Positions 31,261-40,580 of a DNA stretch of 64,000 nucleotides are shown here, in pieces. Within the stretch, counting starts at the first letter, position 1. The number at the start of each line of letters is the position of its first letter. The notes under the pieces are model-generated. The model made no database searches, was not told the origin of the DNA, and was given only the letters and a program-made list of their open reading frames with translations. Source of the stretch: JAQBGV01 sp032128395 (GTDB taxonomy: Bacteria > Planctomycetota > UBA8108 > UBA1146); NCBI GenBank assembly GCA_032128395.1, contig JAQBGV010000123.1, forward strand, positions 21,693 to 85,692, given 5' to 3'. Both the position numbers and the translations under genes were made by a program.

Positions 31261-33159
31261 ATGACCAAGATCCGGTTGCTCCGCGCCCTCGTTCTCTTCA
31301 CCGCGATCTTCGCTCTCTCTCCCCTCTTCGCCCAACTGGACTTCCTCAGGGGGGACGTCGACGGGGATGGGTGCGTCGAGGCGATCGCGGACACGATCTA
31401 CCTGCTCGGAAATCTGTTCCCCCCCGGCGGGGGACCGGGCAATCCACTCTTGTGTCTCGATGCGGCGGACATCAACGCCGACCTCGTCATCAACATCGGC
31501 GACCCCGTTCTGCTCCTGCAGTGGGGCTTTCCCGTCGGAGGTCCCGTCTCGATCTCGGCCCCGGGCACGATCACCTGCGGTCCGGCGCCCGGCGGGGGGA
31601 TCGGGTGTGCGGCCTACGTCTGCAACCCGTGCGCGGCCCAGCCCCCGGATCCGGACGTGGTGCTGTCGCTGTCCGCGGGCGTTCCGGGGGCGGTGGTATC
31701 GGTCGAGGTGCTCCTCGACACGGACGAAGCGCTCTCGGGTCTTTCGCTCGGCGTCTGCCACCCCACTGGGGTGGTCGATCCGCTCCTCATCGTGCAGGGG
31801 ACAGCGCTGAGTTCTCTGAACGGGGGTGGGGGACCGGATATCTTCCTCTTGCAGCAACATCCCGGAGAGGGCTGGTCGGTGGGCGTGGTCACCAGCCTCT
31901 TCCTCGCGGAGGTGCTCCCCCCGGCGCTCGGTGCTCCCATCTTGCTCGTCGACTACACTTGCTCCGGAGCCCCCCTGAACGTGCCCCTCGATTTTTGTGA
32001 CACGCTCGGAACCCCCGCGGTCCCGATCAGCGCCACGAGAGCGAACGGAATCGGCTTCGTCCCGACGACGGTGGGCACCACGATCAACTGTGGTCCGCCC
32101 CCTCCGGGCAGCTTCGTACGCGGCGACATCAGTGGGGACGGAGTGCTAGACAGCACCGATTCGGCGATCCTCGAGCAGTTCCTCTTCCCCGGGGTGCTGC
32201 CCTTCGGTCCGCCCCCCGAGCCGGTCGGCTGCGATCTCGTCCCGAACCAATCCGGAGACATCAACGACAACGAGGTCGAGACGATCGCCGACCTGCTGAT
32301 GTTCATCGCGTACCTCGACTGCGGAGGGATCACGATACCCGGTCCTTCATCCTGCGGCGACGATCCGGATGAGGGAACGACCGGCTTCGACATGATCGAC
32401 GACGAATACTTGGTGAGCGCGTTCAGCATGTCGATCACCGGTCCCCCGGACGGAGTGCGAGCGGTCGATGTGTCCCTGCGCATCACCTCGCCGACGACGA
32501 TCAAAGCGGTGTCGCTCGGCCTCCTGCTCGGGAGCGAGCTCAGTCTCGCGAGTCCTCCCCTGACGATGGCGCCGGGGGTGGTGGCGGACTTCTTCGGCGT
32601 GCTCATCGACGGGAACTTCATCTCGGTCGCGGCGGGATCGACGACCTGCGGGACGCCGATGATGCCTTCTTCCCCCTTCGTGCTGTCCCCGCTGGCGACC
32701 CTGCACCTCGAGCTCGCCCCCTTCGCGATCTTCCCCCCGGTGGAGTTGATCCAGGAGGTGTCGGTGCTCGGCCACGTGAGGCGCACGACGATCGTCGACG
32801 AAGCATTCCAGGACCATCAGCCGTTCTTCCTGTCCGGCGCCGCGGAGCGTTTCGCGCGCGGGAACGCGAACAATTTCGATGCCTTCGTCGATATCGCCGA
32901 CCCGGTATACGTTCTGGGGCACCTCTTCCCGAATCCGACCAGCCTCCCGCTCGGTTGCCGTGACGCTGCGGATTCGAACAACGACGGGCTCCTCAACATC
33001 GCCGATCCGATCTATATCCTCGCCTACCTCTTCGCGAGCGGACCGATCATGCCCGGTCCGTATCCTCAGTGCGGGTTCGACCAGGACATCGATGGGATCG
33101 ACGTCGACTTCTTCCTGAACCCGTTGTTGCCGCAGTGCGACACCCCGTTCTGCCCGTAG
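31261..33159 (+). CDS. Secreted protein with three dockerin-like modules and a cohesin-like domain
   Basis: 632 residues. A signal peptide (LLRALVLFTAIFALSPLFAQ) is followed by paired calcium-loop (dockerin-like) modules at about 27-85 (RGDVDGDGCVEAIADTIYLL), about 285-345 (RGDISGDGVLDSTDSAIL) and about 540-605 (DSNNDGLLNIADPIYILAYL). A beta-rich domain between them (about 130-270; LSLSAGVPGAVVSVEVLLD .. DFCDTLGTPAVP) also occurs in the protein at 38829. A second beta domain spans about 365-520. Many cysteines suggest disulfides and extracytoplasmic location. AGGAGG precedes the ATG. Role unknown; such modules are abundant in planctomycete secretomes. A terminator hairpin follows. Confidence 0.8.
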   Translation: MTKIRLLRALVLFTAIFALSPLFAQLDFLRGDVDGDGCVEAIADTIYLLGNLFPPGGGPGNPLLCLDAADINADLVINIGDPVLLLQWGFPVGGPVSISAPGTITCGPAPGGGIGCAAYVCNPCAAQPPDPDVVLSLSAGVPGAVVSVEVLLDTDEALSGLSLGVCHPTGVVDPLLIVQGTALSSLNGGGGPDIFLLQQHPGEGWSVGVVTSLFLAEVLPPALGAPILLVDYTCSGAPLNVPLDFCDTLGTPAVPISATRANGIGFVPTTVGTTINCGPPPPGSFVRGDISGDGVLDSTDSAILEQFLFPGVLPFGPPPEPVGCDLVPNQSGDINDNEVETIADLLMFIAYLDCGGITIPGPSSCGDDPDEGTTGFDMIDDEYLVSAFSMSITGPPDGVRAVDVSLRITSPTTIKAVSLGLLLGSELSLASPPLTMAPGVVADFFGVLIDGNFISVAAGSTTCGTPMMPSSPFVLSPLATLHLELAPFAIFPPVELIQEVSVLGHVRRTTIVDEAFQDHQPFFLSGAAERFARGNANNFDAFVDIADPVYVLGHLFPNPTSLPLGCRDAADSNNDGLLNIADPIYILAYLFASGPIMPGPYPQCGFDQDIDGIDVDFFLNPLLPQCDTPFCP

Positions 33160-33171
33160 GTCCGTGAGCCA

Positions 33172-33207
33172 CCCGGGCGCTCCGGTTCTCGAACCGTGGC
33201 GCCCGGG
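33172..33207 (+). terminator. Two-part hairpin terminator
   Basis: Outer stem CCCGGGCGC / GCGCCCGGG and inner stem GGTTC / GAACC (loop TC), separated by three-base internal bulges. It is 12 bases after the stop of the dockerin-like gene and is followed by GTCTCG, not a T-run. Confidence 0.65.
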
Positions 33208-33261
33208 GTCTCGATCGGGGTGAGGGTGGACGCATCGCTCGGACTCCGCCATCCTGACCCC

Positions 33262-33954
33262 ATGAACACCACGCACGAGGATCCGCGAGGATCGATCGGT
33301 TCGACCGTCTCTCTGCGCACCGTCCTTTTCGATCTGGACGGGACGATCCTCGATACGGTCGGGTTGATCCTCGCCTCGTACCGTCATGTGCACGAGGAGC
33401 ATCTCCCCGATCACGACCTCGATAGTGACCATTTCCGTCGGCGTCTCGGGACTCCACTCCTCGATGTTTTTCGTGAGCTGGTCGGGGATGGCGTCCGAGT
33501 CGCAGAGCTGGTCGAACACTATCGCGCGCACAACCGCAGCCGCCACGACGAAATGGTCCGGGCGTATCCAGGGATCCTGACACTGCTCGGCGAACTCCGG
33601 GTCCGCGGGATCCGCACCGGAGTCGTGACGAGCAAGATCCGAGATGTCACGCTCCGTGGGCTGAACATCAGCGGGGTCGCGGCGCACATCGAGGTGGTCG
33701 TCTCGGTCGACGATGTCGTCCACCCGAAACCACACCCCGAGCCGGTCGTGGCGGCGCTCACCCGCCTCGGCGCCGATCCTGCGACCGCTCTCTACGTCGG
33801 GGACGCCCCATCCGATATCGCCGCAGGTCGGGCGGCGGGAGTGCGCACGGGTGCGGTCTTGTGGGGGCCCTTTCGCCGCGACGAGCTCGCTCCGCACTGC
33901 CCCGACCACTGGTTCACGCATCCGAGGGAGATTCTGGCCGCGGTCGGGGGGTGA
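33262..33954 (+). CDS. HAD family phosphatase (phosphoglycolate phosphatase/PpaX-like)
   Basis: 230 residues of the haloacid dehalogenase superfamily, subfamily IA. Motif I is VLFDLDGTILDT, motif II TGVVTSKI, motif III Lys in HPKPHPEPV, and motif IV YVGDAPSDIAAGRAAG. The alpha-helical cap after motif I is of the C1 type, as in phosphoglycolate phosphatase (Gph) and pyrophosphatase PpaX. The exact phosphate ester is not visible. The ATG at 33262 gives an N-terminal extension of about 20 residues before motif I. A single gene between the dockerin-like protein and the methyltransferase. Confidence 0.9.
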   Translation: MNTTHEDPRGSIGSTVSLRTVLFDLDGTILDTVGLILASYRHVHEEHLPDHDLDSDHFRRRLGTPLLDVFRELVGDGVRVAELVEHYRAHNRSRHDEMVRAYPGILTLLGELRVRGIRTGVVTSKIRDVTLRGLNISGVAAHIEVVVSVDDVVHPKPHPEPVVAALTRLGADPATALYVGDAPSDIAAGRAAGVRTGAVLWGPFRRDELAPHCPDHWFTHPREILAAVGG

Positions 33955-34147
33955 ACTGACCTTGCTCGAGTGCTGATGAGCAGAGAGTCTCGGCCTGTGT
34001 TCAGCGGCTTCTGGCCAGTGCCGCCGCGCGGGGGTCCAATTGACGCCAGAGTTCGGGCTACTCATCTGCTGCCCCAATCAGATGCCCCTCTGGACGCCGG
34101 TCGGCGATCTGCGAGGATGCGCGATTGCCCATCGGAAGGAACCTCCC

Positions 34148-35341
34148 GTGATCACCCCCGCTCCCGAACGACTGCTCGTCCTCCCGTCCCGTGCGGCCAA
34201 GATCGGCCGACGGGGTCACCCGTGGTTCTACGCGGACGACCTCACGGAGGTCGACCTCAAGGACCGGAAGCTCGTCCGCGTCCACGCCCCTGGAGGGCGT
34301 GACCTCGGGCTCGGAATGACCTCGAGTCACTCCAAGATCGCCCTGCGCCTCTGCGGCCGCTGGCCCGGAGACGGGGCGCCCGAGCCGGCAGAATTCATCG
34401 CGTCCCGACTCGCCGGGGCGGTCTCGCTCCGCGCCGATCTCGATCACCCGCTCGCCGGAGTGCGCCTCGTCCACGCGGAGGCCGATGGTCTCCCCGGCCT
34501 CGTCGTCGACCGCTACGCCGACGTGGTCGTCGTGCAATCGACGGCAGCCTTCATCGAGGCGCACATCGACCTCATCGCGGCGTGGCTCGTCGCGAATCTC
34601 TCCCCGCGGATGGTGCTCCTTCGAGGAGACCTGCCGGTGCGGAAGCGTGAGGGGCTTGAGCAGGAGGTGCGACTCCTCGCGGGGGAGCGCGTCGACCAAG
34701 TCGAGATCGAAGAAGATGGGGTCCGCCACTCGGTGCTCCCCTACGAGGGGCACAAGACCGGTTTCTACCTCGACCAGCGACCCGCGCGGGCTCGGGTGCG
34801 CGAGCTCGCGGCGGGGTCGAGGGTTCTCGATCTGTTCAGCTACCAAGGCGCGTTCTCGCTCGCGGCGCTCGCCGGCGGGGCGCGCGAGGCGGTCGCCGTC
34901 GATCAGTCCGCCCCCGCGCTCGAGCGCGCTACTGCATCGGCGCTCGCGCAGAAGCTCGGTCCCTTGAAGACGATCACCGGAAACTGCTTCGACGTGGTGC
35001 GCGAACTCCGCGACGGGGGGCAGCGATTCCAGCTGGTCGTGCTCGACCCGCCGCCCTTCTGCAAGAGTCGCCGCGAGGTCGAGGGAGGGATGCGCGGATA
35101 CCGGGACCTGAATCGCATGGCGCTGCGCCTCCTCGATCCGGGGGGGAGGCTGGTCACCGCGAGCTGCAGCTACCATCTGCGCCCGGAGATGTTCGAGGAT
35201 GTCCTTCGTCAGGCGAGCTTCGATCTCCCCTTCCGGGTCTTCCTCGAGGAGCGTCTCGGGGCCGGCTCCGATCATCCCGTCTGGCTGCGCCTTCCGGAGA
35301 GCGAGTACCTGAAGGTCCGCGTCCTGCGGCGGGTGGAGTGA
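34148..35341 (+). CDS. rlmI: Class I SAM-dependent rRNA methyltransferase, RlmI-like
   Basis: 397 residues with the architecture of RlmI (23S rRNA m5C1962 methyltransferase). An N-terminal PUA-like domain (HPWFYADDLTEVDLKDRKLVRV) and a central VHAEADGLPGLVVDRYADVVVVQ are followed by GHKTGFYLDQRPAR and the SAM-binding motif VLDLFSYQGAFSLAAL. The catalytic segment is LVVLDPPPFCKSRREVEGG, and a late VTASCSYHL supplies the second cysteine. The GTG at 34148 is chosen because AAGGA is seven bases upstream. Four bases separate it from the next gene, so the two are probably co-transcribed. Confidence 0.88.
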   Translation: MITPAPERLLVLPSRAAKIGRRGHPWFYADDLTEVDLKDRKLVRVHAPGGRDLGLGMTSSHSKIALRLCGRWPGDGAPEPAEFIASRLAGAVSLRADLDHPLAGVRLVHAEADGLPGLVVDRYADVVVVQSTAAFIEAHIDLIAAWLVANLSPRMVLLRGDLPVRKREGLEQEVRLLAGERVDQVEIEEDGVRHSVLPYEGHKTGFYLDQRPARARVRELAAGSRVLDLFSYQGAFSLAALAGGAREAVAVDQSAPALERATASALAQKLGPLKTITGNCFDVVRELRDGGQRFQLVVLDPPPFCKSRREVEGGMRGYRDLNRMALRLLDPGGRLVTASCSYHLRPEMFEDVLRQASFDLPFRVFLEERLGAGSDHPVWLRLPESEYLKVRVLRRVE

Positions 35342-35345
35342 GCGG

Positions 35346-35741
35346 ATGCGTCCAGACGATGCCGCCGAGATCCTCGCGCTCGAGGAAGCCCTCACTCGAG
35401 CGATCATCGCGAACGATCCGACCGCGATCGCCCGATTTCTCGGGGAGGAGTGGATTCTCATCGGCGCGGACGGTGGCCTCGTCGACCGGGCGAAGTTTCT
35501 GCTCGTGATCGGGTCGTCGGACTTCACGCACTCGTGGATGAACTTCGACGACTGGCGGATTCGAACCTACGACGATGCCGCGGTCGCCACCGCCCACGCC
35601 GTGGCCGCCGGGACCTCCCGAGGACGGCCGTTTCACTTCGAGCAGCGCTCGACGGACTTCCTCGTCCGCCGCGATGGGCGCTGGGTGTGTGTCCTGACCC
35701 AATTGACCACGATCTCGCGCCCTCCCCAGCCCCGGGATTGA
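35346..35741 (+). CDS. DUF4440 / NTF2-like protein
   Basis: 131 residues with an NTF2-like cone fold: helix ILALEEALTRAIIANDPTAIARFL, then strands EEWILIGADGGLVDRAKFLLVI, WRIRTYDDAAVATAHAVAAGT and TDFLVRRDGRWVCVLTQLTTI. This is the SnoaL/DUF4440 arrangement, used in small enzymes and binding proteins with no fixed chemistry. It starts five bases after the methyltransferase stop, so the pair is likely an operon; no functional link is evident. Confidence 0.85.
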   Translation: MRPDDAAEILALEEALTRAIIANDPTAIARFLGEEWILIGADGGLVDRAKFLLVIGSSDFTHSWMNFDDWRIRTYDDAAVATAHAVAAGTSRGRPFHFEQRSTDFLVRRDGRWVCVLTQLTTISRPPQPRD

Positions 35742-35878
35742 TCCCGTCCTTCCGACCGCACCGCCTTGCCGCTCAAGACCCAGGGCGACTTCGACCGATG
35801 TCTGAGAATAATGGCGGACTCTTCGAGTCCGTCCGACCCGCAATCCGCTCCGAAATCCGGTCTCCGGGAGGTTTCATC

Positions 35879-38716
35879 ATGCGCTCGATCGCGCTCCCCC
35901 TCGCGTCCCTCGCCATGATCCTCTGCGGCGCGTCCCTCGCGACCGCGCAGGATCTCGAAGTCGGCAGCTTCGGGGCCCGGGTTTCGTCGGAGGGGGGCTG
36001 GGTGCGAAAAGAGCTCAACCCCGATCTCGGGAAGGACCAGTTCCACTGTCGGGTCGGGAAGGCGCTCTTCGGGAAGAAGAGCCAAGTGTTCGCCGCCGTC
36101 CTCGAGTTCCCGGAGCTGCACGAGTCGAAGACCGACTGCGAGCGGACCCTCGAGATGATGATCCAGGGGATGGACGGAAAGGGAGCCAGCAAAGTCGAGA
36201 CGACGAGAGTGGGGGAGGTCCTGCGGGCTTCCTGCTCCGTCGAGGGAAACGTCGGGATGGTGCAGATCAGCTATCGCCTCGACCTCCTCTCGCGCTCGGG
36301 GCTGACGTATGTCTTTCTGACGTGGGGCCAACTCTCCGAGGCCGGTCTCGTCAGGAAGAAGGCGGATCGATTCGTCGCTGGGTTCGAGTTCCCGGACACG
36401 AACTCGGAATGGGCGCGCAGCACCGTGCCGAGCGCCCAGGAGTTTCGCATCCGCGGCTTCGAGATCCGTTTCTCGGTCCGCCCCTCGGTCTTCGAGAAGA
36501 AGGATTTCGAAGGTGACCTGATCTGCGCTTTCAACAGCCTCGACATGAATCACGAGCTGTACGGCTTCGAACACGCAGGGGCGAGCCCGGATGATGTGAT
36601 CGACGGAGCCTTCGACGTGCTCCGAGAGGACTATCCGGAGATCGTGGAGGTCTCACGGGACACGGAGGAGGTGAGCGGGTTCCGCAGTCGCGCCGCCACC
36701 GCTCGGCTCGAACACAAGACCATCACCCTGCTCGCGGTTCCGCTCGGGGACGGCCGCGTGCTGCAGTTCCGCTACTTCGCACTCGGTTCCCCCGAGAGCG
36801 CACGGGCCGATCGCGATCTGTTCCGCCGTACCCTCGCGATCTCTCCGATCGCCCGGGTGCTCGCCTTCCCCGAGCCTGGACCGAACTTCGTGCCAGCGCC
36901 GATCGGCCCCAACCTGAGCCGAATTCTGGCGACCTCGACGCGGGTCGGGGACACCGATCTGCCGTTCGTTCTCGGCGGTCGTCTCCTTCCCGGCGGCGAC
37001 TTGCTGTTCTGGGCGGAAGACAGGATCGTCCGACTCGATCGAGGGGAGGGATCGGTCGAGTACCTGCTCGCGCCCGGGGAGTGGGAACACTGCTCTGCCG
37101 TCCAGTGGCAGGGCCGCTGGCTCACCTCGACTCGGACCGAGGCGGTCGAGGAGCTCATCGGCGGTGTCGCGGAACCCCTCGATTTCCCAGCTCGGTGTCT
37201 CGCGGTGGTGGGGGACGATCTCCTCCTCGCCCGCTCGGTTCCGATCGAGGGTCTGCCCGGGGTTTGGTCGATCCCGGGATCCGGCAACCAGCTTCTGATC
37301 CGCCGCACGGCGGAGGGACACGAGACCGTACTCCTCGAGCTTCCTGGTCTGTTCGTCGATCAGATCCAGGTCGATGCTGCGGGCGAGCGCGCACTGCTGC
37401 TGGCCACGGAACGAGTGACCGTGATCTCCGACTCGCACCTTCGCGTCTCTCGACTGTTCGAGGTTCGACTCGCCGGCGGGGAGCGTCGCGAACTCGGGGA
37501 GTGGGACGGTCTGATCACCGCCGCGGTGTCCGACGACGGCTGGATCGTCACCGGCCGCCCCCGTGGACGTCCGCTCGGGATCTACCGCGCCCGAGCGACC
37601 GGGAAGCCCGAACCACTGCTCACCGGCGTGGGTTGCCTCGGGATCGGAGCCACCTCGGAGCGACTCTTCTATGTGAGCGATCGGGACCGGGTCGAGCAGA
37701 GCGATGGCGACTTCCAGGTGTACTCTGTCCCCCTCGCCGACCTCGCGAAGACGGGGCCGATCGCTCAGCCGTTCAGCGCGTCGATCCTTTCCGAGATCGC
37801 GCGATCGGTTCTCGATCTCTCCTCCGAGGCACCGCGAACCGAGGAGGAGATTCGAGAGTACGTCCGGGGTGCGACTGCGATCGCGATGGAGCGGTTCCAC
37901 TCGCCACTCCCCACCGAGGGAAACTCGGTCGATGCGGTGATCGAAGAGATCGTGCCCGTCAGCCCCGAGCTCGATTCCTCCGGAGAGGTCCTGCTCTCGA
38001 TGCTGCTCACCGTCGCACTCCTCGATCAGGGTGCGGTGTGGGTCGAGGGCGAAGCCACGGACTGGCTCACCTGGCACACCCGTCGCGGGTCGGTCGTCGA
38101 CAACGCTTTCGCGGTGGGGCACGACCCGGTCTGGATGGTGCACAGCTGTATCTTCGACCGGGAGGGATACTGGCGAGCCGGCTCGGGGATCCTCGACGCC
38201 GCGGCCGGGCGCACGGTCTATCTCGGGCTCGATTCCAGTGCGCTCGCGATGAAACTCGAGAACGCCGTCCCTCGATCGTCCGAGGCGATCCTCGCGAGCG
38301 GGGACCCGGAGGGGGTCATCGAACTTCTCGAGGGCCACGCTGCGAACCTGTTCCTGCGCGATCGCATCTACCGACACGTCTGCGCGATCCGGGGCCCCGC
38401 GGTGGTCCTGCCGATCGCGGAGCATTTCGCCGGCGCTCCGCACGTCACCGCGCTGGACCGCATCGTCCGACTCTCCGCGCTCCTGATGCTCGCGGAGAGT
38501 CCGTCCCAGGCCGAGGCGCTCTCCCCCGAGATTTTCGCGGCGATCCAGGCTCACCCACGAGAACCCGCGCTCTATCTCCTCCTCGGAGATGCCTACGAGA
38601 GGTCGAAACCCGATGAGCCCGAGTATGCACGGGTCTGCTACGAGCGGGTGCTCGAACTCTCCCCGTGGGGGATGAACGCGATCACCGCGACGATGGGGCT
38701 CCAGCGGCTCGAGTGA
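35879..38716 (+). CDS. Large secreted protein of unknown function
   Basis: 945 residues with a signal peptide (IALPLASLAMILCGASLATAQ) and GGGAGG upstream of the ATG at 35879. I do not recognise a family. Residues about 30-330 form two similar segments on PsbP/DUF1795-like length scales (VSSEGGWVRKELNPDLGKDQFHCRV and FRIRGFEIRFSVRPSVFEKK). Residues about 340-620 look like a beta-propeller (DLLFWAEDRIVRLDRG, ERLFYVSDRDRVEQS). The C-terminal third is helical and ends in a tetratricopeptide-like repeat (PREPALYLLLGDAYERSKPDEPEYARVCYERVLEL). A periplasmic or surface scaffold role is inference. No catalytic motif found. Confidence 0.75.
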   Translation: MRSIALPLASLAMILCGASLATAQDLEVGSFGARVSSEGGWVRKELNPDLGKDQFHCRVGKALFGKKSQVFAAVLEFPELHESKTDCERTLEMMIQGMDGKGASKVETTRVGEVLRASCSVEGNVGMVQISYRLDLLSRSGLTYVFLTWGQLSEAGLVRKKADRFVAGFEFPDTNSEWARSTVPSAQEFRIRGFEIRFSVRPSVFEKKDFEGDLICAFNSLDMNHELYGFEHAGASPDDVIDGAFDVLREDYPEIVEVSRDTEEVSGFRSRAATARLEHKTITLLAVPLGDGRVLQFRYFALGSPESARADRDLFRRTLAISPIARVLAFPEPGPNFVPAPIGPNLSRILATSTRVGDTDLPFVLGGRLLPGGDLLFWAEDRIVRLDRGEGSVEYLLAPGEWEHCSAVQWQGRWLTSTRTEAVEELIGGVAEPLDFPARCLAVVGDDLLLARSVPIEGLPGVWSIPGSGNQLLIRRTAEGHETVLLELPGLFVDQIQVDAAGERALLLATERVTVISDSHLRVSRLFEVRLAGGERRELGEWDGLITAAVSDDGWIVTGRPRGRPLGIYRARATGKPEPLLTGVGCLGIGATSERLFYVSDRDRVEQSDGDFQVYSVPLADLAKTGPIAQPFSASILSEIARSVLDLSSEAPRTEEEIREYVRGATAIAMERFHSPLPTEGNSVDAVIEEIVPVSPELDSSGEVLLSMLLTVALLDQGAVWVEGEATDWLTWHTRRGSVVDNAFAVGHDPVWMVHSCIFDREGYWRAGSGILDAAAGRTVYLGLDSSALAMKLENAVPRSSEAILASGDPEGVIELLEGHAANLFLRDRIYRHVCAIRGPAVVLPIAEHFAGAPHVTALDRIVRLSALLMLAESPSQAEALSPEIFAAIQAHPREPALYLLLGDAYERSKPDEPEYARVCYERVLELSPWGMNAITATMGLQRLE

Positions 38717-38828
38717 GGAGACGAGACCCGGAGGCGCAGCGACCGGACGATCGCGTGGTGGACGCGGGTCGGGGTGGGGGGGACAATTCCGATCGGCCCC
38801 ACGCCCACTTGCGATCGAGGAGGCGCCG

Positions 38829-39646
38829 ATGATGAGCCGACGGTTTCTGTGCGCTCGGATCGTGCTCGCCGTGGTTCTCACTTCCACCGTGCTCCGCGCG
38901 CAGAACCCGGACTACGTTCTCTCCCTGAGCAGCAATTCGAGTCCGCCGGGGGGGAGCACCTCGATCTCCGCCTTCCTCGACAACAATGGCTCGGACATGC
39001 AGGGGTGGACCTACGGAGTCTGCAGTGACTCGACCGCGGTCCAGCCGACGAGCATCGACCCGGCGGACTCGGGGACGGTCAACGGCGGCGGGCCACCCGG
39101 TTTCCTCACCCAGCAGATCTTCTCGGGAGGGTGGTCCCAAGGGGTCGTGGTGAGCCTTCTCGGGATCAACACCCTCCCGGCCGGGACGATCGGGTTCGAG
39201 CTGGCGATCGTCGACTACGACCTGCTGCCGTCGGTTCCCGCTGGTTTCCAGCCCCTCGACTACTGCGACACGCTCGGCAACCCTCCGGTCATCATCGTCG
39301 TCGTGGTGGCAGGGATTTCCATCGCCCCGACCACGATCTCCGGCTCGATCGAAGTCGTCCCTTCCGAACCGGTGTTCATCCGCGGGGACGCCAACACGAC
39401 GGCGGCGTCAACGTCGGTGATGTCATCTGGGAGCTGAACGAGTTGTTCATCGGGGGAAGTCAGCAGACCCTCTGCACGCTGGCGGACGATGCGAACGGGG
39501 ACGGGATCCCGAACATCGGGGACCCCATCTACCTGCTCGGCTTCCTCTTCCAGAACGGGCCGCCGCCGGTCGCACCGTTCCCGAATTGTGGTGTCATACC
39601 CGGGACGACAGTGGCGGATTGTGAAGAGGCGGCGAGCTGTCCGTAG
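38829..39646 (+). pseudogene. Secreted dockerin-like protein broken by a single-base frameshift
   Basis: Signal peptide (FLCARIVLAVVLTSTVLRAQ) and a beta domain (LSLSSNSSPPGGSTSISAFLD .. DYCDTLGNPPVI) homologous to residues about 130-270 of the protein at 31261. A dockerin-like module is interrupted: frame 1 reads FIRGDAN and then TTAASTSVMSSGS-stop (39437). One base back, the frame reads HDGGVNVGDVIWELNELF and continues with DDANGDGIPNIGDPIYLLGF to 39646. Inserting one C near 39395 (AACCAC for AACAC) restores RGDANHDGGVNVGD exactly. The restored protein would be about 272 residues. A real lesion and a sequencing error are both possible. AGGAGG precedes the ATG. Confidence 0.8.
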
Positions 39647-39655
39647 CTCGGGCTC

Positions 39656-39682
39656 AGGGTCGATTCGCCCCCGTTCGACCCT
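39656..39682. terminator. Hairpin between convergent genes
   Basis: Perfect eight-base-pair stem AGGGTCGA / TCGACCCT with an 11-base loop, in the 60-bp gap between the convergent ends at 39646 (+) and 39707 (-). No T-run; a bidirectional terminator is plausible. Confidence 0.5.
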
Positions 39683-39706
39683 CCATCGGCTCGAACGGCC
39701 CGTTCA

Positions 39707-40507
39707 TCATCCGGCCAGCCCCCGCAGCAGATGCCCCGTTCCGTAGGCGAGCGCCGCCGCCGCGCCGCCGAGGAACAGGGTCTCGAAGCCCGACACGATC
39801 GCGGGGTGGTCGACGAACCGCCCCTTCGCGGCGCCGACCGAGAAGAACGCGGCCGCGGTGCCGAGGGCACTCCACAGGTATGGAGAGGCGATCGTGACGC
39901 CGAGCGCCGAGAGGAGGAAGGGGAGCAGGGGCACCAACCCGATCGCGACGAACGCCATGAAGGTGACCCAGGCCGCTCGAGTCGGATCGAGGGGAACCGC
40001 GGGGATCCCGTACTCCTCGCGCACCATCGTCTCGACCCAGCGATCGGCGTCGGCGGTGATCACGCGCACCACCGCCTCGAGCTCCTCTCCCTCGAATCCC
40101 TTCCGGGAAAAGATCTGGCGGATCTCTTCGCGCTCGCCGTCGGGGATTTTCTCGATGTGACGTTGCTCTTCGCGGCGCGCCCGCGTGTGACGCTGCACTT
40201 CGGCGCGGGTGCTGAGGAAATTGCTCGTCGCCATGCTGAATCCGTCGGCGATCACGTTGGCGAGGCCCAGCACGACGATGACGCCGTTTGCGAGTCCCGC
40301 CCCCGCGACCGCCGAGACGACCGCGAAGGTGGTGACGGTGCCATCGACCGCGCCGTAGACGAAGTCCCGCAAATGGCTGGGCGGAGGGCCCTCGTCGAGA
40401 CGCGCCTCGATGGCGCGGGGGGTGTGCTCGGCTTCCAGCGCTGCGATCTCGGGGATGGGGGGTCTGCGAGCGCCCTGTCTTGCCGGCGGGTGATCGGTCT
40501 CGGCCAC
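39707..40507 (-). CDS. VIT1/CCC1 family iron/manganese transporter
   Basis: 266 residues. The N-terminal membrane part HLRDFVYGAVDGTVTTFAVVSAVAGAGL and GLANVIADGFSMATSNFLSTRAE are the first two helices with the conserved metal-path residues of the VIT1/CCC1 family. A long cytosolic charged segment (REEQRHIEKIPDGEREEIRQIFSRKG) is the metal-binding cytosolic domain. Three more helices follow (TFMAFVAIGLVPLLPFLL and later). These export or sequester Fe2+/Mn2+. The GTG at 40507 is preferred because GGAGG lies six bases upstream. It follows the type III polyketide synthase by 73 bases on the same strand. Confidence 0.9.
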   Translation of the reverse strand: MAETDHPPARQGARRPPIPEIAALEAEHTPRAIEARLDEGPPPSHLRDFVYGAVDGTVTTFAVVSAVAGAGLANGVIVVLGLANVIADGFSMATSNFLSTRAEVQRHTRARREEQRHIEKIPDGEREEIRQIFSRKGFEGEELEAVVRVITADADRWVETMVREEYGIPAVPLDPTRAAWVTFMAFVAIGLVPLLPFLLSALGVTIASPYLWSALGTAAAFFSVGAAKGRFVDHPAIVSGFETLFLGGAAAALAYGTGHLLRGLAG

Positions 40508-40580
40508 GTGGATCCTCCGGGGGAGATCGTGAAGGAGACGGTTCTCAGACTCAAGCTTCACCAGTCATGGCTTGCACGAA

